Below, piece after piece: positions 16,289 through 26,285 of a stretch of 64,000 nt of DNA. The position numbers were made by a program, and so were the translations under genes. Numbering within the stretch: the first letter of the stretch is position 1; each line of letters begins with the position of its first letter. Origin of the DNA: Frigoribacterium faeni. Lineage in GTDB: Bacteria; Actinomycetota; Actinomycetes; Actinomycetales; Microbacteriaceae. The notes under the pieces are model-generated. The model searched no databases and was not told where the DNA came from. It saw only the letters and a list, made by a program, of their open reading frames with translations. The DNA lies in NCBI RefSeq assembly GCF_007988805.1, contig NZ_BJUV01000011.1, positions 37,279 to 101,278 of the forward strand, read 5' to 3'.

Positions 16289-17092
16289 GTGAACGACACG
16301 CTCGTGATCATCCCCACCTACGACGAGAAGGACAACCTCGACTGGATCGTCGGTCGGACCCTCGACTCGGGAGCCGCGGTCGACGTGCTGGTCGTCGACG
16401 ACGGCTCGCCGGACGGCACCGGCGCGCTCGCCGACGCCTACGCCGCCCGCGACCCCCGGGTGCACGTGATGCACCGCACCGAGAAGGCCGGGCTCGGCGC
16501 CGCCTACCTGGCCGGGTTCTCCTGGGGGCTCGAGCGCGGCTACGACGCACTGGTCGAGATGGACGCCGACGGCTCGCACCACCCCGAGTACCTGCCGGGC
16601 ATGCTCGAGCTGCTGAGCGACAACGATCTCGTGCTCGGCTCGCGCTGGGTGCCCGGCGGCGAGGTCGAGAACTGGCCGCTGCGCCGCGAGCTGCTCAGCC
16701 GCGGCGGCAGCTGGTACACGCGCGGGGCCCTCGGCATCCGCGTGGCCGACACGACCGGCGGGTTCCGGGTGTTCCGGTCGTCGGCTCTCCGACGCATCGA
16801 CCTGGACCGGGTCGAGTCGCGCGGCTACTGCTTCCAGGTCGACCTGCTCTGGCGCGCGCTGCAAGCGGGCCTGCGGGTCGTGGAGACTCCGATCACGTTC
16901 ACCGAGCGCGTCCACGGCGCCTCGAAGATGAGCGGCTCGATCGTCAGGGAGTCGCTGACCAAGGTGACCCTGTGGGGTCTCCGTCGACGGTCGCGCGCCG
17001 TCGTCGAGCTGGTCGTGCGACACCGCCGTCTGCCGAGCGTCCGCGCGACGTCGCATCGGGTGGGCCCGGTACGCCGGGTGCAGCCGCACTGA
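16289..17092 (+). CDS. Polyprenol monophosphomannose synthase (DPM1-like GT2)
   Basis: 267-residue GT2 of the dolichol/polyprenol-phosphate-mannose synthase type: GDP-mannose + polyprenyl phosphate gives polyprenyl-phosphate-mannose. Motifs are IIPTYDEKDNL, VVDDGSPDGTG, MDADGSHHPE (DxD) and GSRWVPGG, then RGYCFQVDLLWRAL and ERVHGASKMSG, all highly characteristic. No C-terminal membrane helices are present, so it is a stand-alone synthase, as in mycobacterial Ppm1 domain 2. GTG at 16289 follows GGGAAAGGA. It could feed the GT39 enzyme at 11321 or general protein and lipoglycan mannosylation. Confidence 0.93.
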   Translation: MNDTLVIIPTYDEKDNLDWIVGRTLDSGAAVDVLVVDDGSPDGTGALADAYAARDPRVHVMHRTEKAGLGAAYLAGFSWGLERGYDALVEMDADGSHHPEYLPGMLELLSDNDLVLGSRWVPGGEVENWPLRRELLSRGGSWYTRGALGIRVADTTGGFRVFRSSALRRIDLDRVESRGYCFQVDLLWRALQAGLRVVETPITFTERVHGASKMSGSIVRESLTKVTLWGLRRRSRAVVELVVRHRRLPSVRATSHRVGPVRRVQPH

Positions 17093-17108
17093 TCGGCGGT
17101 CGGCACGA

Positions 17109-17147
17109 GGGCGCGCGCCCGGGGTGGTCAGCCCCGGGCGCGCGCCC
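17109..17147. terminator. Bidirectional terminator between cluster end and treZ
   Basis: Perfect 16-bp all-GC stem (17109-17124 with 17132-17147), 7-nt loop, between convergent stops at 17092 and 17160. Confidence 0.88.
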
Positions 17148-17159
17148 GCGCTCGTCTCG

Positions 17160-18932
17160 TCAGCGGACGATCGCGACCGAGTGCGCCGGCAGCAGCAGGC
17201 TGGAGCCGGGCTCGATCGAGGCGTCGCTGGCGAAGAGCACCGAGGTGCTGGGAACGGCGATCCGCGCCTCCTGATCGGCGAGGTTCACCGCGATGCGCAG
17301 GTCTCCGCGCGAGAGCACGAGCCAGCGCGCGTCGGCGTCGTAGTCGACCGCGAGGGTGTCGAAGCGCGGGTCGGTCAGGGCGGGCTCGCTGCGGCGCAGG
17401 GCGCCGAGACGACGGTAGGCGTCGAGCACGACGGCGTGACGCCCCGACTCGAGCTCCGACCAGTCGAGCTTGCTGTTCTCGAAGGTGGAGGGCTCCTGCG
17501 GGTCGGGCACGGACGACTCGTCCCAGCCCATCTTGGCGAACTCGGCGATGCGGCCCTTCGCGGTGGCCTCGCCGAGGTCGTGCTCGGGGTGCGACGTGAA
17601 GAACTGCCACGGCGTCGAGGCGGCGAACTCCTCGCCCATGAACAGCATGGGCGTGTACGGCCCGGCGAGCGTCAGCGTCGCGGCGATGATCAGCTGGCCG
17701 TCGTCGAGGGTCGCGGCGAGACGGTCGCCGATCGCGCGGTTGCCGATCTGGTCGTGGTTCTGGTTCGCGACGACGAGGCGCCAGGTCGGCATGTGCTCGG
17801 TGTCGACCGGGTGGCCGTGGTCGGCCTCGCGGAACGACGACCAGGTGCCGTCGTGGAAGAAGCCCTTCGTCAGCACCTTCGCCAGGGCGCCGAGCGGCTC
17901 GAAGTCGGCGTAGTAGCCGGTGGTCTCGCCGGTCAGGGCGACGTGCACGGCGTGGTGGAAGTCGTCGCTCCACTGCGCATCGAGCCCGTAGCCCTGGCGG
18001 CGGTCGGGGCCGAAGCCGCCGCCGTCCCGCGGGGTGATCAGGCGCGGGTCGTTGAGGTCGCTCTCGGCGATCAGCGACAGCGGCCGACGCAGGTGGCTGC
18101 TGAGGGCAGAGGTGCGCTCGGCGAGCTCCTGCAGCAGGTGGACCTCGCTGTCGTCCTTCAGGGCGTGCACGGCGTCGAGGCGCAGACCGTCGACGTGATA
18201 GTCGCCCAACCACATCGCCGTGTTGTCGAGGATGAACTCGCGCACCTCGTGGGCGCCGTCGTCGTCGAGGTTGACGTTGTCGCCCCAGGTGTTGGCGTGC
18301 TTGCCCGAGAGGTAGGGCCCGAAGAGCGGCAGGTAGTTGCCGGAGGGGCCGAGGTGGTTGTAGACGACGTCCTGGACGACGCCGAGACCGGCCCCGTGCG
18401 CGGCGTCGACGAAGCGCTGGTAGGCCTCGGGCCCGCCGTAGTTGTCGGTGACGGTGAACCAGTCGACGCCGTCGTAGCCCCAGTTCCACCGGCCGTTGAC
18501 GCCGTTGACCGGCAGCAGCTCGACCAGGTCGACGCCGAGCTCGACCAGGTACGGCAGCTTCCCGATCGCCGAGTCGAGCGTGCCCTCGGGGGTGAAGGTG
18601 CCGATGTGCAGCTCGTAGACGACCGATCCGGCCAGCTGGCGACCCGTCCACGCGTCGTCGGTCCAGGCGAAGGCGCTCGGATCGTACGTCTCGCTGAGAC
18701 CGTGCACGCCGTCGGGCTGACGGCGCGAGCGCGGGTCGGGCAGGGGGGTCTCGCCCTCGGGGGAGTCGCCGCCGTCGAGCACGAAGCCGTAGCGGTGTCC
18801 CGGGCCCCGGTCGAGGTCGGCCGGGGCGCGCCACCAGCCGGTCTCGGGCTCGGCGGTGAGCGGCAGGAGCTCGCCGTCGAGGTGCAGGTGCACGGTGGTG
18901 GCGGTCGGGGCCCAGACGTCGTAGACGCTCAT
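17160..18932 (-). CDS. treZ: Malto-oligosyltrehalose trehalohydrolase
   Basis: 590-residue GH13 enzyme that cleaves terminal trehalose from maltooligosyl-trehalose. An N-terminal CBM48-like domain (MSVYDVWAP) precedes the barrel: [23 protein letters not shown] (nucleophile Asp), LIAESDLND (acid Glu) and [13 protein letters not shown] (third acid). [12 protein letters not shown] is characteristic of TreZ. ATG at 18932 follows GAGGAGA; the longer frame to 19013 covers an intergenic hairpin and has no similarity. It is last in the glgX-treY-treZ order and is separated from treY by 135 bp containing that hairpin. Confidence 0.95.
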   Translation of the reverse strand: MSVYDVWAPTATTVHLHLDGELLPLTAEPETGWWRAPADLDRGPGHRYGFVLDGGDSPEGETPLPDPRSRRQPDGVHGLSETYDPSAFAWTDDAWTGRQLAGSVVYELHIGTFTPEGTLDSAIGKLPYLVELGVDLVELLPVNGVNGRWNWGYDGVDWFTVTDNYGGPEAYQRFVDAAHGAGLGVVQDVVYNHLGPSGNYLPLFGPYLSGKHANTWGDNVNLDDDGAHEVREFILDNTAMWLGDYHVDGLRLDAVHALKDDSEVHLLQELAERTSALSSHLRRPLSLIAESDLNDPRLITPRDGGGFGPDRRQGYGLDAQWSDDFHHAVHVALTGETTGYYADFEPLGALAKVLTKGFFHDGTWSSFREADHGHPVDTEHMPTWRLVVANQNHDQIGNRAIGDRLAATLDDGQLIIAATLTLAGPYTPMLFMGEEFAASTPWQFFTSHPEHDLGEATAKGRIAEFAKMGWDESSVPDPQEPSTFENSKLDWSELESGRHAVVLDAYRRLGALRRSEPALTDPRFDTLAVDYDADARWLVLSRGDLRIAVNLADQEARIAVPSTSVLFASDASIEPGSSLLLPAHSVAIVR

Positions 18933-18979
18933 CGGTCTCCTCGGGTTCGGAAAGGGGCGGGAAAGAGGCCGGGAAGCCG

Positions 18980-19017
18980 CGACATGCCGCTCACATGGGT
19001 ACGTGAGCGGCATGTCG
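18980..19017. repeat. Perfect 15-bp inverted repeat between treY and treZ
   Basis: Arms 18980-18994 and 19003-19017 (CGACATGCCGCTCAC and its complement), loop 8 nt. It lies inside the operon, about 50 nt before the treZ start and 50 nt after the treY stop. It has no U tract. It may act as a partial terminator or mRNA-processing structure that sets treZ level, or be a dispersed palindrome. Confidence 0.7.
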
Positions 19018-19067
19018 TGACGCCTGGCTGAGGACGACGGTAGTCGGGCCGGGCGACCCGCGACCCG

Positions 19068-21491
19068 CTAGTCCTCTGTGGGGATCAGCAGGGCGACGGG
19101 GTACGTCTCGAGGACCTCGGCGAGGCGGAGGCGACCACCCTGGTGCCGGCGGCCGGTGAGCACGTCGCGATACGCGCCTCCTGCGGTCAGCACGACCGTG
19201 TCGTCCCAGCCGCCCGCCTGCTCGAGCGACACCGGGAGGCGCGTGGCGATCGCGATCGCGCCCCCGCGGTCGACCGCGACGGCCGACGACGCCTGCTCGC
19301 CGAACACCGGCAGCCCGGCGTACCGGTTGAACAGGTCGGGGCGGTCGCGACGGAGCGTGAGAGCGCGGTGCGTGACGAGCAGCTTCGCGGCGCCGGTGTC
19401 GTCGACCGGGGGAGTGGCCCCCGAGCGGATGGCCTCGAGGTAGAGGCGGCGCAGGTCGAAGTCGACCTCGCGACGGTTGTCGGGGTCGACGAGCGAGAAG
19501 TCCCACAGCTCGCCGCCCTGGTAGACGTCGGGGCTCCCGGGGCCGATCAGCTGCATCAGCGTGACGCCGAGCGAGTTGCTGTACCCGGGGGCGCGGAGCA
19601 CGTCGACGATGCGCTCGACCTCGTGCCGCACCTCCTCGCGGTCGAAGACGGCGTCGACGGCGGCGTGCATGCGCTCCTCGAAGGCGTCGGCCTCCTCGGC
19701 GCGGTCGGTCCAGGTGGTCGAGGTGCTCGCCTCGCGCGAGGCCTTCTCGGCGTAGGCGTGCAGGCGCTCGCGGGAGGCCGGCCACGAGCCGACGACCGTC
19801 TGCCAGAGGATGTTCTCGAACGGTCCGTCGCCCATCGGGGCGAGGTCGCGCAGCCGCTCGAGCGTCGCCGCCCACTCGGACGCCACCTCGGCGAGGACCG
19901 ACACGCGGGCCCGCACATCGGCGCTGCGCTTCGTGTCGTGCGTCGACAGGGTCGTCATGCCGAACGGGCGCTCGGCGAGGCGGGCCTGCTGACGGGCGTG
20001 GAACCCGGCCGGCGACAGGGCGAACTCGCTGGGGTCGGCCCCCACCTCGGTCAGCGTGGCGAGTCGGCTGTAGCGGTAGAACGCGGTGTCCTCGACGCCC
20101 TTCGCCATGACCATGCCGCTCGTCTGCTGGAACCGCACCGACGCCGGGTGCGTCTCGTCGCGCAGCACCACGGCCACGCGCTCGAGGGCGTCGGCGAGGT
20201 CGGGGCGGTGCCGGGTCGCGACCTCGACCGCCTCGGTGAGCTGGTCGGCTCCCTGGGGCAGGTAGCTGCGGTAGACCGGGAACGCCGCGGCCAGCTCGGC
20301 CAGCGCGTCGACGACCGCCGCCTCGGCGGGACCGCCCTCGGCGATCAGCCGCGCGAGGCGGTTGATCTCGCTGCCGAGGATGCCGTCGGCGATGCCGCGC
20401 TTCGTGCCGAGGATCATCTCGTGCCAGTCGACGGCCTCGTCGCCCGTCGTCTGATCGGCTCCAGCCGACGCCTCGTCGTGGCTCGCGGCGTCGTCCCCGG
20501 CGTCGTCCGCCGACGTGCGGTCGCGGCGCAGGCGGGCGTCGAGACCGTCGAGCGCGACGGCCCCGTTCGGGTCGACGAACAGGCGGTCGAGGTCGGCGAG
20601 GGTGTCGTACCCGGTGGTCCCGGCCGTCGCCCAGTCCTCCGGGAGGCGCTCGTCGCCCTCGAGGATCTTCTCGACGAGCACGTGCGCGCGCCCGGTCAGC
20701 TCGGACAGGCGGTCGAGGTAGCCCTTCGGGTCGGCGAGGCCGTCCGGGTGATCGACCCGCAGCCCGTCGACCAGGCCGTCGCGGAACCAGCGGCCGATCT
20801 CGGCGTGCGACTCGTCGAAGACCCAGCCCTCTTCGACCCGGATGCCGGCGAGGGTGTTGACCGCGAAGAAGCGGCGGTAGTTGAGGTCGCCGTCGGCGCG
20901 CTTCCAGTGGACCAGCTCGTAGCTCTGGCGGGCGTGGACGGCGGCCGCGTCGTCGTCGTCGCCGCGGGTGCCCGGGGCGATCGGATAGACGTTGTCGTAG
21001 TAGTGCAGCTCCTCGCCGACGACGCTGAGGCCGTCGATGGAGCCGTCCGCGGCGGCGGGTTCGCCCAGCACGGGCAGCAGCACCTTGCCGCCGCCGGCCG
21101 CCCAGTCGACGTCGAAGGCGTCGGCGTAGCGCGAGTCGCGGCCGTGGGTCAGGAGGTCCCACCACCAGACGCTGGCCTTGGGGGTGGCGACGCCGACGTG
21201 GTTCGGCACGATGTCGACGAGCACACCGAGCCCGTGCACGTGGGCGCGGTCGGACAGCGTGTGCAGCCCCACCTCGCCGCCGCGTGCCGGATCGACCCGG
21301 CTGTGGTCGACCACGTCGTAGCCGTGGTCGCTGCCCGGCTCGGCCTCGAGCACGGGCGAGAGGTAGACCCAGTCCGCGCCGAGGTCGCGGAGGTAGGGCA
21401 CCACGTCGGCGGCCGCGAACAGATCGAAGGAGGCGCGGATCTGCAGGCGGTACGTCGAACGCGGGTGGCGGGTCGAGTCGTTTCGGGTCAC
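19068..21491 (-). CDS. treY: Malto-oligosyltrehalose synthase
   Basis: 807-residue GH13 intramolecular transglucosylase that turns the reducing end of a maltodextrin into trehalose. Blocks seen are [13 protein letters not shown] at the N-terminus, [23 protein letters not shown] (nucleophile), [12 protein letters not shown] (acid) and [14 protein letters not shown] at 21491 overlaps the glgX stop as GTGA, so the two genes are translationally coupled. The frame happens to stay open into glgX, but that reading is not real. An Asp/Ala/Ser-rich insertion near residues 330-350 ([12 protein letters not shown]) is unusual but leaves the catalytic blocks intact. Confidence 0.95.
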   Translation of the reverse strand: MTRNDSTRHPRSTYRLQIRASFDLFAAADVVPYLRDLGADWVYLSPVLEAEPGSDHGYDVVDHSRVDPARGGEVGLHTLSDRAHVHGLGVLVDIVPNHVGVATPKASVWWWDLLTHGRDSRYADAFDVDWAAGGGKVLLPVLGEPAAADGSIDGLSVVGEELHYYDNVYPIAPGTRGDDDDAAAVHARQSYELVHWKRADGDLNYRRFFAVNTLAGIRVEEGWVFDESHAEIGRWFRDGLVDGLRVDHPDGLADPKGYLDRLSELTGRAHVLVEKILEGDERLPEDWATAGTTGYDTLADLDRLFVDPNGAVALDGLDARLRRDRTSADDAGDDAASHDEASAGADQTTGDEAVDWHEMILGTKRGIADGILGSEINRLARLIAEGGPAEAAVVDALAELAAAFPVYRSYLPQGADQLTEAVEVATRHRPDLADALERVAVVLRDETHPASVRFQQTSGMVMAKGVEDTAFYRYSRLATLTEVGADPSEFALSPAGFHARQQARLAERPFGMTTLSTHDTKRSADVRARVSVLAEVASEWAATLERLRDLAPMGDGPFENILWQTVVGSWPASRERLHAYAEKASREASTSTTWTDRAEEADAFEERMHAAVDAVFDREEVRHEVERIVDVLRAPGYSNSLGVTLMQLIGPGSPDVYQGGELWDFSLVDPDNRREVDFDLRRLYLEAIRSGATPPVDDTGAAKLLVTHRALTLRRDRPDLFNRYAGLPVFGEQASSAVAVDRGGAIAIATRLPVSLEQAGGWDDTVVLTAGGAYRDVLTGRRHQGGRLRLAEVLETYPVALLIPTED

Positions 21492-23686
21492 TGGTCGTCC
21501 TCGGCCGTGGCTCGGAGGACGACGAGCGAGCGACCCACCACGGGGAGTCGATCGCCGGCCCGCAGCGCCGTGGGGGCCTGCGGTGTGGACGGGGGCTGGG
21601 GGGTGGTGGCGGCCCGGGTGGCCGTCGGGGTGCGGGGCGCGGTGCCCGCCGGGGGCAGGGGCGCGGCGACGGTGCTGTCGACCACGACCTCCCAGCCCTG
21701 GGCGTACTCGTCGGGCGGCAGGACGAACGTGACCGTGTCGGCGCTGGCGTTGAAGTAGAGGACGAAGTTCACATCGGTGATCCGGCCACCGCGGGCGTCG
21801 CGCCCGCGGATGCCGTTGCCGTTGAGGAACATGCCGATCGCCTTCGCGTACGACTCGTTCCACTCGCCCTCCTGCATGGCGTCGCCCTCGGTCGTCAGCC
21901 AGACGATGTCGGGCAGCGGCTCGCCCTCGCCCCGCGTGACGGGACGGCCGTTGAAGTACCGCTGACGACGGAACGTCGGGTGGTCGTGGCGCAGCTTGAT
22001 GACCTCGGCGACGAACTCGATCAGGTCGCGGTCGGCGTCCTGCCAGTCGATCCAGCTCAGCTCGTTGTCCTGCGCGTACGTGTTGTTGTTGCCTCGCTGC
22101 GTGCGTCCGAGCTCGTCGCCGTGCAGCAGCATCGGCACGCCCTGGCTCAGCAGCAGGGTGGCGAGGAAGCTCCGCTGGCGCTGCTCGCGGAGGGCCCGGA
22201 TCGACGCGTCGTCCGTCTCGCCCTCGACGCCGGAGTTCCACGACCGGTTGTGGCTCTCGCCGTCGTTCCCGTCCTCGCCGTTGGCGTCGTTCTGCTTGTC
22301 GTTGTAGCTGACGAGGTCGCGCATCGTGAAGCCGTCGTGCGCGGTCACGAAGTTGATGCTCGCCACGGGGCGCCGACCGTCGCGCTCGTACAGGTCGGCG
22401 GAGCCGGTGATCCTGCTGGCGAACTCGCCGAGCGTCGAGGGCTCGCCCCGCCAGAAGTCGCGCACGGTGTCGCGGTACTTGCCGTTCCACTCGGTCCACT
22501 GGGGCGGGAAGTTGCCGACCTGGTACCCGCCGGGTCCGACGTCCCAGGGCTCGGCGATCAGCTTCACCTGCGACACGATCGGGTCCTGCTGGACGAGCTC
22601 GAAGAACGTCGACAGCCGGTCGACCTCGTAGAACTCGCGGGCGAGCGAGGCCGCGAGGTCGAAGCGGAAGCCGTCGACGTGCATCTCGGTGACCCAGTAG
22701 CGCAGGCTGTCCATGATCAGCTGCAGCGAGTGCGGGTGGCGGACGTTCAGGCTGTTGCCGGTGCCCGTGTAGTCCATGTAGTGCTTCTGGTCGCCGTCCA
22801 TCAGACGGTAGTACGCCGCGTTGTCGATGCCCTTGAACGACAGCGTCGGGCCCAGGTGGTTGCCCTCGGCGGTGTGGTTGTAGACGACGTCGATGATGAC
22901 CTCGATGCCGGCCTCGTGCAGCACCCGCACCATCGTCTTGAACTCCTGCACCTGCTGCCCGATGTCGCCGGTGGCCGAGTAGGCGGCGTGCGGGGCGAAG
23001 AAGCCGATGGTGTTGTAGCCCCAGTAGTTGCTGAGGCCCTTCTCGAGGAGGGTGTTGTCCTGCACGAACTGGTGCACCGGCATCAGCTCGAGCGTCGTGA
23101 TGCCGAGCTTCTTGAGGTGGTCGATGATCGCCGGGTTGGCCACGCCGGCGTACGTGCCGCGCTCCTCCTCGGGGATGTCGGGGTGGGTCTCGGTGAGTCC
23201 CTTGACGTGCGCCTCGTAGATGACGGTCTCGTCGTAGCTGTACTTCGGCGCGCGGTCGCCCTGCCAGTCGAAGAACGGGTTGATGACCACGCCGAGCATC
23301 ATGTGCGGGCCGCTGTCGGCGTCGTTCCGCGAGTCGGGGTCGCCGAAGTCGTAGGCGAACAGGGCCTCGTCCCAGTCGATGTCGCCGCAGGTGGCCTTCG
23401 CGTAGGGGTCGAGCAGCAGCTTGTTCGGGTTCGCGCGCGCTCCCTTCGAAGGGTCGTACTCGCCGTGCACGCGGTAGCCGTATCGCTGACCGGGTTGGAC
23501 GGTCGGCAGATAGGCGTGCCAGACGTAGGCGTCGACCTCGCGGAGCTCGACCCTCGTCTCGGTGCCCGCCTCGTCGAAGAGACACAGCTCGACCTTGGAG
23601 GCGGCTTCGCTGAAGATCGCGAAATTGGTGCCGCTGCCGTCGTAGGTCGCGCCGAGTGGGTAGGGATTGCCGGGCCAGGTGTGCAT
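21488..23686 (-). CDS. glgX: Glycogen debranching enzyme
   Basis: 732-residue GH13 isoamylase-type enzyme (GlgX/TreX) that removes alpha-1,6 branches and supplies linear maltodextrins to TreY/TreZ. It has a CBM48 N-terminus ([20 protein letters not shown]), [24 protein letters not shown] (nucleophile), [10 protein letters not shown] (acid) and [10 protein letters not shown]. The C-terminus carries a Pro/Thr/Ala-rich stretch before the last beta strand. ATG at 23686 follows GGAGG, and TAGGCT (minus strand, 23711-23716) is a plausible -10 giving a short leader. First gene of the trehalose operon. Confidence 0.95.
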   Translation of the reverse strand: MHTWPGNPYPLGATYDGSGTNFAIFSEAASKVELCLFDEAGTETRVELREVDAYVWHAYLPTVQPGQRYGYRVHGEYDPSKGARANPNKLLLDPYAKATCGDIDWDEALFAYDFGDPDSRNDADSGPHMMLGVVINPFFDWQGDRAPKYSYDETVIYEAHVKGLTETHPDIPEEERGTYAGVANPAIIDHLKKLGITTLELMPVHQFVQDNTLLEKGLSNYWGYNTIGFFAPHAAYSATGDIGQQVQEFKTMVRVLHEAGIEVIIDVVYNHTAEGNHLGPTLSFKGIDNAAYYRLMDGDQKHYMDYTGTGNSLNVRHPHSLQLIMDSLRYWVTEMHVDGFRFDLAASLAREFYEVDRLSTFFELVQQDPIVSQVKLIAEPWDVGPGGYQVGNFPPQWTEWNGKYRDTVRDFWRGEPSTLGEFASRITGSADLYERDGRRPVASINFVTAHDGFTMRDLVSYNDKQNDANGEDGNDGESHNRSWNSGVEGETDDASIRALREQRQRSFLATLLLSQGVPMLLHGDELGRTQRGNNNTYAQDNELSWIDWQDADRDLIEFVAEVIKLRHDHPTFRRQRYFNGRPVTRGEGEPLPDIVWLTTEGDAMQEGEWNESYAKAIGMFLNGNGIRGRDARGGRITDVNFVLYFNASADTVTFVLPPDEYAQGWEVVVDSTVAAPLPPAGTAPRTPTATRAATTPQPPSTPQAPTALRAGDRLPVVGRSLVVLRATAEDDQ

Positions 23687-23767
23687 CGAACCTCCGATTG
23701 GGACGCGCTCAGCCTAGAGGCGAACGGCCCGGCCGTCCGGCGGGGATGCCCGGGTACGGTGGCGACC

Positions 23768-23845
23768 ATGTCGAACACCGCCGTTCTCCGGGTCCATCCG
23801 CACCGCGCCTCCTCGTCTCCCGTCGCGCCGGAGGTGCTCTCGTGA
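23768..23845 (+). CDS. Leader peptide coupled to the epimerase gene
   Basis: 25-residue ORF too short for usual gene calling. Its ATG lies 7 nt after TACGGT (23755-23760), the -10-to-start spacing of leaderless genes elsewhere in the window, and its TGA overlaps the GTG of the epimerase (GTGA). The peptide begins MSNTAVLRVHPHRAS and ends with PEVLS, with two His and three Arg but no Cys, Trp or obvious regulatory run. One copy of the CGCGCCTCCTCG word encodes its RASS. Translation is inferred from promoter geometry and the stop/start overlap; function could be re-initiation control. Confidence 0.5.
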   Translation: MSNTAVLRVHPHRASSSPVAPEVLS

Positions 23846-24801
23846 AGGTCGTCGTCATCGGGTCGACCGGCCACGTCGGAGGGTTCCTCGTCCCGCGTCT
23901 GGTCGAGGCCGGCCACGAGGTGGTCGCGGTCAGCCGCGGCGCCTCGGAGCCGTACCGACCGCACGCCGCCTGGTCGCAGGTGACGCGCCTCCTGCTCGAT
24001 CGCGACGCGGGCGACGCCGACGGCACGTTCGCGCCGGCCATCGCGGCGCTCGAGGCCGACGTCGTCGTCGACCTGATCTGCTTCACGCCCGACTCCGCAC
24101 GTCTGATGGTCGATGCGCTCCGCGGCAGCGGCACCGTGCTGGTGCACTGCGGCACGATCTGGGTGCACGGCCCGTCGGCCGAGGTGCCGGTCACCGAGGA
24201 GGCGCGGCGCACCCCGTCCGGCGAGTACGGCACGCAGAAGGCCGAGATCGAGCGGATGCTCCTGGCCGAGTCCCGGCGTCCCGGGGGAGTGCGGAGCGTC
24301 GTGCTGCACCCGGGCCACATCACCGGGCCGGGCTGGCCGATGATCAACGCCGTCGGCAACCTCGACCTCTCCGTGTGGGAGGCGCTCGCCGCGGGGCGCG
24401 AGATCGCGATGCCGGGCCTCGGCCTCGAGACGGTGCACCACGTGCACGCCGACGACGTGGCGCAGGCGTTCCAGCTCGCGGTCGAGCGGCACGCGCAGGC
24501 GGCGGGCGAGTCGTTCCACGTCGTCAGCGAGAGGGCGATCACGCTCCGGGGTCTCGCCCAGGCGATCGCGCGGCACTACGGGCAGGAGGCGCGGCTCCGA
24601 TTCGTGTCGTGGCCCGAGTTCCGCGAGCAGACCACCGCCGAGTTCGGCGACGCGTCGTGGGAGCACGCCTCGCGCAGTCATTCCATGAGCATCGACAAGG
24701 CCCGCCGCGTGCTCGGCTACGCGCCGCGCTACACCACGGTGCAGGCCGTCGTGGAGGGACTCGACTGGCTCGAGCGGGAGGGGCGGCTCACGATCGCGTG
24801 A
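23842..24801 (+). CDS. NAD-dependent epimerase/dehydratase family protein
   Basis: 319-residue extended-SDR protein with an N-terminal VVVIGSTGHVGGFLVP nucleotide-binding motif. The usual YxxxK is visible as YGTQK, in the GEYGTQKAEIERML block, followed by HPGHITGPGW. The C-terminal part HHVHADDVAQAFQLAV matches sugar-nucleotide epimerase-like proteins. Substrate unknown. GTG at 23842 follows GGAGG and overlaps the leader-peptide stop. The end overlaps the convergent beta-lactamase-like gene by 14 nt, with both stop codons inside a small palindrome. Confidence 0.88.
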   Translation: MKVVVIGSTGHVGGFLVPRLVEAGHEVVAVSRGASEPYRPHAAWSQVTRLLLDRDAGDADGTFAPAIAALEADVVVDLICFTPDSARLMVDALRGSGTVLVHCGTIWVHGPSAEVPVTEEARRTPSGEYGTQKAEIERMLLAESRRPGGVRSVVLHPGHITGPGWPMINAVGNLDLSVWEALAAGREIAMPGLGLETVHHVHADDVAQAFQLAVERHAQAAGESFHVVSERAITLRGLAQAIARHYGQEARLRFVSWPEFREQTTAEFGDASWEHASRSHSMSIDKARRVLGYAPRYTTVQAVVEGLDWLEREGRLTIA

Positions 24802-25675
24802 GCGGGGGAGAGCAGCGTAAGACCGCCTCGGCGACGAAGGCGGCGATGGCGTCGGCGCCCGCGTGGTCGTCGGCCGTGATGGTCACCACGGCGTCACCCG
24901 AGAAGATCACCAGCTGCCCGTGGGCGCCGTGCAGGCGCCAGGCCGTGCCCGGGCCGTCCCATCCGGCGAGGGCGTAGCGGGAGTATCCGGGGTTGACGCC
25001 CGAGGTCACCCACCCGGAGTGCATGCCGTCCGTCCACTCGGGCGAGACGATCCGGGCGCCCCGCCAGTCGCCGCGGTCGCGGATGAGCCGCCCGATGCGG
25101 GCCAGCTCGTCGGTGCGGAGGAACAGTCCGCCGCCCGCGACGATGTGTCCCTCGGGGCAGCGCGACCACTCCACGTCGCCGAGACCGAGCGGCGTGAAGA
25201 GCCGGGGTCCGAGATAGCCGGCGACGTCGCCGACCCGCGTCGCCAGGACGCGCATCGCCGTGTAGGTGCTCGCGTTCGAGTACTGGAACACCCGCCCGCG
25301 CGACGGTCGGCGGAGGAACTCGAGGGCGAGATCCGGCCAGTCGGTCATCATCGTCTCGGACCAGGGCAGATCGACGCCGCTCGACATCGTCAGCAGATGC
25401 CGCAGGGTGACCCGGTCGACGCCCGTGCCGAGCTCGACGTCGGGCAGATACGTCGAGACGGGCGCGTCCACGTCGACGAGGCCCTCGTCGGACGCGATGC
25501 CCACCGCCAGCACGCAGACGCCCTTCGCGGCCGAGTGCACGTCCTCGCGGACGTCGGGCGTCCAGCGGTGCCCGGCCGTGTCGTCGCCCGCGAGCACGTG
25601 GAGGCCGTGCGCCGTGAACCCCGTGCGCTCCACCTCGTGGACGATGCGGTCGCGGATGTCGTCGGCACGGGTCAT
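24788..25675 (-). CDS. Beta-lactamase-fold serine hydrolase
   Basis: 295-residue member of the class C beta-lactamase/penicillin-binding-protein-like hydrolase family. The SxxK nucleophile motif is HSAAK, and the second motif is YSN in VFQYSNAS, preceded by LRHLLTMSSGV, which is strongly family-typical. No signal peptide or lipobox is visible, so the protein is probably cytoplasmic and not an antibiotic-resistance enzyme. ATG at 25675 lies 7 nt from CAGACT (minus strand), a leaderless-type promoter with an imperfect first base. Likely role is an esterase or peptidase of unknown substrate. Confidence 0.88.
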   Translation of the reverse strand: MTRADDIRDRIVHEVERTGFTAHGLHVLAGDDTAGHRWTPDVREDVHSAAKGVCVLAVGIASDEGLVDVDAPVSTYLPDVELGTGVDRVTLRHLLTMSSGVDLPWSETMMTDWPDLALEFLRRPSRGRVFQYSNASTYTAMRVLATRVGDVAGYLGPRLFTPLGLGDVEWSRCPEGHIVAGGGLFLRTDELARIGRLIRDRGDWRGARIVSPEWTDGMHSGWVTSGVNPGYSRYALAGWDGPGTAWRLHGAHGQLVIFSGDAVVTITADDHAGADAIAAFVAEAVLRCSPPLTRS

Positions 25676-25820
25676 GGGGGACAGTCTGCCGTCCGGGCGG
25701 CGGGCGTCGCCAGCGGTCCCGGGCCCGGTGTTGTGACGAGGGCCGCACGCTGTCACGATGGGGCCGATCGCCGTCCCGATCGGGCCGGCGACCGACCCGT
25801 CGATGCGAGGAGATCACGAG

Positions 25821-26264
25821 ATGGCGACCGACCAGGACTTCAGCAAAGAGGAACGCGCGGCGATGAAGCAGCGCGCGGCCGAGCTCCGTGCCGAGGCCAA
25901 GGCGCAGAAGTCGGCCGACAAGGCCGCCGCCGACGAGCGGAACGCCCTCGACGCGATCGCGGACATGACCGACGTCGAGCGACCGATCGCCCAGATGCTG
26001 CACTCGGTGGTGGCCGAGCACGCCCCCGGGCTGAAGCCGAAGACCTGGTACGGATTCCCCGCCTACGCGAAGGAGGACGGCAAGGCCGTCGTGTTCTTCC
26101 AGCCCGGGAAGAAGTTCGGGACCCGCTACTCGACGATCGGCTTCCAGGACGGCGCCCAGCTCGACGACGGGACCCTCTGGCCCACGTCGTACGCGGTCGT
26201 AGCGGCGGACGACGAGACCCGGGCCGCCGTCGCCGCCCTGGTCCGACGCGCGGCGGGCCTCTGA
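25821..26264 (+). CDS. DUF1801 family protein (YdhG-like)
   Basis: 147-residue protein: a charged, Lys/Ala-rich helical N-terminus of about 55 residues followed by a DUF1801-type domain (KPKTWYGFPAYAKEDGKAVVFFQP, here described by its core TWYGFPAYA). Related YdhG-like proteins have been suggested to act as iron chaperones, but the role is not established. ATG at 25821 follows AGGAG at 8 nt; the longer frame from 25758 has no ribosome site. It converges with the subtilase gene at a hairpin that overlaps its own stop. Confidence 0.85.
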   Translation: MATDQDFSKEERAAMKQRAAELRAEAKAQKSADKAAADERNALDAIADMTDVERPIAQMLHSVVAEHAPGLKPKTWYGFPAYAKEDGKAVVFFQPGKKFGTRYSTIGFQDGAQLDDGTLWPTSYAVVAADDETRAAVAALVRRAAGL

Positions 26265-26277
26265 GAGCCCGCCGCGC
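26248..26277. terminator. Bidirectional terminator overlapping the DUF1801 stop
   Basis: Perfect 11-bp stem GCGCGGCGGGC/GCCCGCCGCGC with an 8-nt loop that contains the TGA of the DUF1801 gene. The convergent subtilase stops at 26286. A CGCGCCTCCTCG copy starts at 26273, inside the right arm. Confidence 0.8.
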
Positions 26278-26285
26278 CTCCTCGG

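Noticed and set aside
19068..23585. A single 1505-codon frame joining glgX and treY
   Set aside because: The upper part is an out-of-frame reading of glgX. Real translation is two coupled genes with a GTGA overlap.
24788..25675. Antibiotic-resistance beta-lactamase
   Set aside because: It lacks a signal peptide and belongs by motif layout to the broad class C-like hydrolase family, most of which are esterases or peptidases.
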